Shown here piece by piece: positions 7,013 through 8,212 of a stretch of DNA of 8,212 nt. This DNA is from Hydrogenophaga sp. (lineage in GTDB: Bacteria > Pseudomonadota > Gammaproteobacteria > Burkholderiales > Burkholderiaceae_C). The position numbers and the translations under genes were made by a program. Positions within the stretch are counted from its first letter, which is position 1, and the number at the start of each line of letters is the position of its first letter. Location: assembly GCA_025458415.1 (NCBI GenBank), contig JALOSN010000029.1:1-8212 (forward strand), given 5' to 3'. Below the pieces are notes generated by a model. That model worked only from the letters and a program-made list of their open reading frames with translations, ran no database searches and had not been told where the DNA came from.

Positions 7013-7049
7013 AAAAAAAGGGCGGTGCCGGTTGATCGGCCTCCGCCCT
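7013..7049 (-). terminator. Rho-independent terminator hairpin upstream of resB
   Basis: On the minus strand a 7-bp outer stem (AGGGCGG with CCGCCCT, 7043-7049 and 7019-7025) encloses a 4-bp inner stem (GCCG with CGGC, 7037-7040 and 7027-7030). The loop is 6 nt, and a run of seven Ts (7013-7019, the first shared with the stem) follows. This is the best intrinsic terminator in the window. It lies about 116 nt after the cytochrome gene's stop and 24 nt before the resB ATG, so it either ends the cytochrome transcript or sits in the resB leader. Confidence 0.75.
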
Positions 7050-7081
7050 CATCTGATGAACTTGCGGCGCATCGGTTCCAT
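7049..7081 (-). other. Possible 10-codon leader ORF before resB
   Basis: On the minus strand an ATG at 7079-7081 opens a frame encoding MEPMRRKFIR and stops with TGA at 7049-7051, directly at the foot of the terminator stem. GGGGA (7089-7093) lies 7 nt before the ATG and could act as a Shine-Dalgarno sequence. The ORF is too short for any statistical support and the peptide has no diagnostic run of one amino acid. It is listed because of its position. Confidence 0.2.
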
Positions 7082-7106
7082 GGCGGTGTCCCCGCACCGA
7101 TTGTGC

Positions 7107-7143
7107 CGTTAAATATTATGGTTGGCTTATATACCCCTTCGAA
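7107..7143 (-). promoter_or_regulatory. AT-rich promoter-like stretch for resB-ccsA
   Basis: This stretch is strikingly AT-rich against its GC-rich surroundings. Read on the minus strand it holds two -10-like hexamers, CATAAT (7115-7120) and TATAAG (7126-7131), each one base from consensus. TTCGAA (7138-7143) is 17 bp upstream of the first but matches only 3 of 6 bases of the -35 consensus. Initiation near 7108 would give a leader of about 120 nt containing the short ORF and the terminator. Confidence 0.35.
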
Positions 7144-7164
7144 CCGGGGGCTTGCCCGCTCGCC

Positions 7165-7776
7165 TCAGCGCAGGCCTGCGATGTAGTCGGCGACGGCCTT
7201 GATTTCCTGTTCGGTCATGTGGGCTGCGATCTGGCTCATCTGGACACTGTTCTTGCGCACACCGTCGCGGAACTGGCGCATCTGGTCAACGGTGTATTCG
7301 GCGTGCTGGCCAGCCAGGCGGGGATACTGGGCCGGAATGCCTGCGCCATTGGGACTGTGGCAGCCGGCACAGGCGGCGATCTGGCGATCGGAGATGCCGC
7401 CGCGGTAGATGCGTTCACCCAGCCGGACCAGGTCTTTGTCCTGGGCAAAACCTGGTGTGGCCTTCTGGCTGGCCAGCCAGTAGGAGATGTTGCGCATGTC
7501 CTCGTCCGACAGGGACGCGGCAAAACCGGCCATGATGGCGTTCTGGCGTTTGCCGGACTTGTATTCCTGCAGCTGCTTGATCAGGTACTCAGGGTGCTGC
7601 TGGGCCAGTTTGGGGTTGGCCGGGGTGGTCGAATTGCCGTCGGCCGCGTGACAGGCGACACAGACCTGGCCGAACTGGGCCGCTCCCCTGGCCAGATCGG
7701 GCTTGGCCGTCTGGGCGTGGACACCGAAGGACAGGGCTGCAATGGCAGCGCATAGAAGCGAAACGGGCAATTTCAT
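7165..7776 (-). CDS. Di-haem cytochrome c, cytochrome c4-like
   Basis: This 203-residue precursor of a periplasmic electron carrier has two cytochrome c domains in tandem, as in cytochrome c4, which typically passes electrons from the bc1 complex to terminal oxidases. A Sec signal peptide covers residues 1-21 and ends V-H-A before Q22. Haem-binding motifs are C-V-A-C-H (39-43) and C-A-G-C-H (136-140). Met82 (I-M-A-G-F) and Met180 (V-Q-M-S-Q) are the expected sixth haem ligands. Each domain ends in the usual pattern: L-S-D-E-D-M-R-N-I-S-Y-W-L, and T-E-Q-E-I-K-A-V-A-D-Y-I-A-G-L. The frame is open upstream to 7929, but the ATG at 7774-7776 is chosen because it directly begins a standard signal peptide. 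There is no clear Shine-Dalgarno sequence. The next genes, resB and ccsA, encode the machinery that attaches its haems. Confidence 0.93.
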   Translation of the reverse strand: MKLPVSLLCAAIAALSFGVHAQTAKPDLARGAAQFGQVCVACHAADGNSTTPANPKLAQQHPEYLIKQLQEYKSGKRQNAIMAGFAASLSDEDMRNISYWLASQKATPGFAQDKDLVRLGERIYRGGISDRQIAACAGCHSPNGAGIPAQYPRLAGQHAEYTVDQMRQFRDGVRKNSVQMSQIAAHMTEQEIKAVADYIAGLR

Positions 7777-7846
7777 GACTGGGCTGGCGTCGGCTGGCGA
7801 CGAAATCGGTTGAAGAAGTGCACGTGGGGAAACGACAAACCGCATG

Positions 7847-7856
7847 ATTTTACAAT
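7847..7856. promoter_or_regulatory. Overlapping divergent -10-like elements between the cytochrome gene and engB
   Basis: In the 101-bp spacer, TACAAT (7851-7856, plus strand) points toward engB and TAAAAT (7847-7852 read on the minus strand) points toward the cytochrome gene. Each is one base from the -10 consensus and they overlap by two bases. I could not find a convincing -35 at 16-18 bp for either. The engB leader would be about 15 nt and the cytochrome leader about 65 nt. Confidence 0.3.
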
Positions 7857-7877
7857 GACCCACCGGGAAAACCCCCA

Positions 7878-8212
7878 ATGACCGACCGCACCACTCCAGC
7901 CCCCTCCTCGCCCGCCGCACCGCCCGCACCCGACGCCGACGTCCGGTCCATGCACAGCTGGCTGCACACGGCCCGATTCCTGACCACGGCTCCGAAGCTT
8001 GAACACCTGCCCCCGCTTGCCGTTCCCGAGGTGGCGTTCGTGGGCCGATCGAATGCCGGCAAGTCCACCTGCATCAACACGCTGACCCAGCAGCGCCGGC
8101 TGGCCTTTGCCTCCAAGACCCCCGGCAGAACCCAGAGCATCAACCTGTTCTCCCTGGGTCGCAAGGGCGAGACCGATGCGGTTCTGGCCGATCTGCCCGG
8201 TTACGGCTACGC
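7878..8212 (+). CDS. engB: Ribosome biogenesis GTPase EngB/YihA, N-terminal part (3' truncated by window)
   Basis: The first 111 codons of a TrmE-Era-EngA-YihA-type GTPase needed for large ribosomal subunit assembly are present; the right edge cuts codon 112. The G1/P-loop is G-R-S-N-A-G-K-S-T (56-64). S-K-T-P-G-R-T-Q (79-86) contains the switch I/G2 threonine, and D-L-P-G-Y-G-Y (105-111) is the G3 motif with the YihA-specific GYGYA continuation. The core begins near W-L-H-T-A-R-F-L-T-T-A-P (28-39). Before it lie about 24 Ala/Pro-rich residues not usual for the family as I know it. The in-frame ATG at 7950 (Met25) would remove them, but neither ATG has a strong Shine-Dalgarno sequence. The gene is divergent from the cytochrome gene. 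Confidence 0.95.
   Translation, partial: MTDRTTPAPSSPAAPPAPDADVRSMHSWLHTARFLTTAPKLEHLPPLAVPEVAFVGRSNAGKSTCINTLTQQRRLAFASKTPGRTQSINLFSLGRKGETDAVLADLPGYGY

Noticed and set aside
7118..7160. tRNA-like fragment on the minus strand (GGTTCGAA followed later by ACCA)
   Set aside because: The T-arm does not close, no acceptor or anticodon arm pairs, and the upstream part is the cytochrome coding sequence.
7777..7929. A longer reading frame for the cytochrome gene starting at 7929, or an ATG at 7845
   Set aside because: It would bury the signal peptide behind an Arg-rich segment and run across the divergent promoter region and the engB start.

Overview
The window is GC-rich and tightly packed. It looks like core-chromosome DNA from a betaproteobacterium, most likely Burkholderiales. 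The basis is gene content, close family resemblance by eye, and gene order. The run of GTPase EngB, a di-haem cytochrome c4-like protein, ResB, CcsA, MsrP and MsrQ, followed by the LptM lipoprotein, frataxin CyaY and PBP1a, is one I recall from that order. I saw no mobile element, tRNA, rRNA, CRISPR array or prophage gene.

Layout from left to right: (1) the 3' part of a PBP1a gene (+), open at the left edge; (2) cyaY (-), whose 3' end overlaps the PBP1a gene by 11 bp; (3) lptM (+), a small outer-membrane lipoprotein gene starting 12 bp from cyaY and divergent from it; (4) msrQ and msrP (-), the periplasmic methionine sulfoxide reductase pair, with msrQ ending 11 bp from lptM; (5) a 178-bp gap with a perfect 12-bp stem-loop; (6) resB-ccsA (-), the haem export and ligation core of System II cytochrome c maturation, joined by a 4-bp ATGA overlap; (7) a 176-bp gap with an AT-rich promoter-like stretch, a possible 10-codon leader ORF and a hairpin followed by seven Us; (8) a cytochrome c4-like gene (-); (9) a 101-bp divergent spacer; (10) the first 335 nt of engB (+), cut by the right edge.

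The minus-strand genes fit a cell-envelope redox theme. The di-haem cytochrome needs ResB/CcsA to attach its haems. MsrP repairs oxidised methionines in periplasmic proteins, using electrons passed through the membrane haem protein MsrQ. The plus-strand genes are housekeeping: cell-wall synthesis, LPS-transport assembly and ribosome assembly.

I found no clearly new system. The most interesting part is the resB leader (about 6989-7143), which could be an attenuator or simply the cytochrome gene's terminator. A second point is the absence of lysA beside lptM, where I would expect it. All functional calls come from reading the translations; no database search was run.
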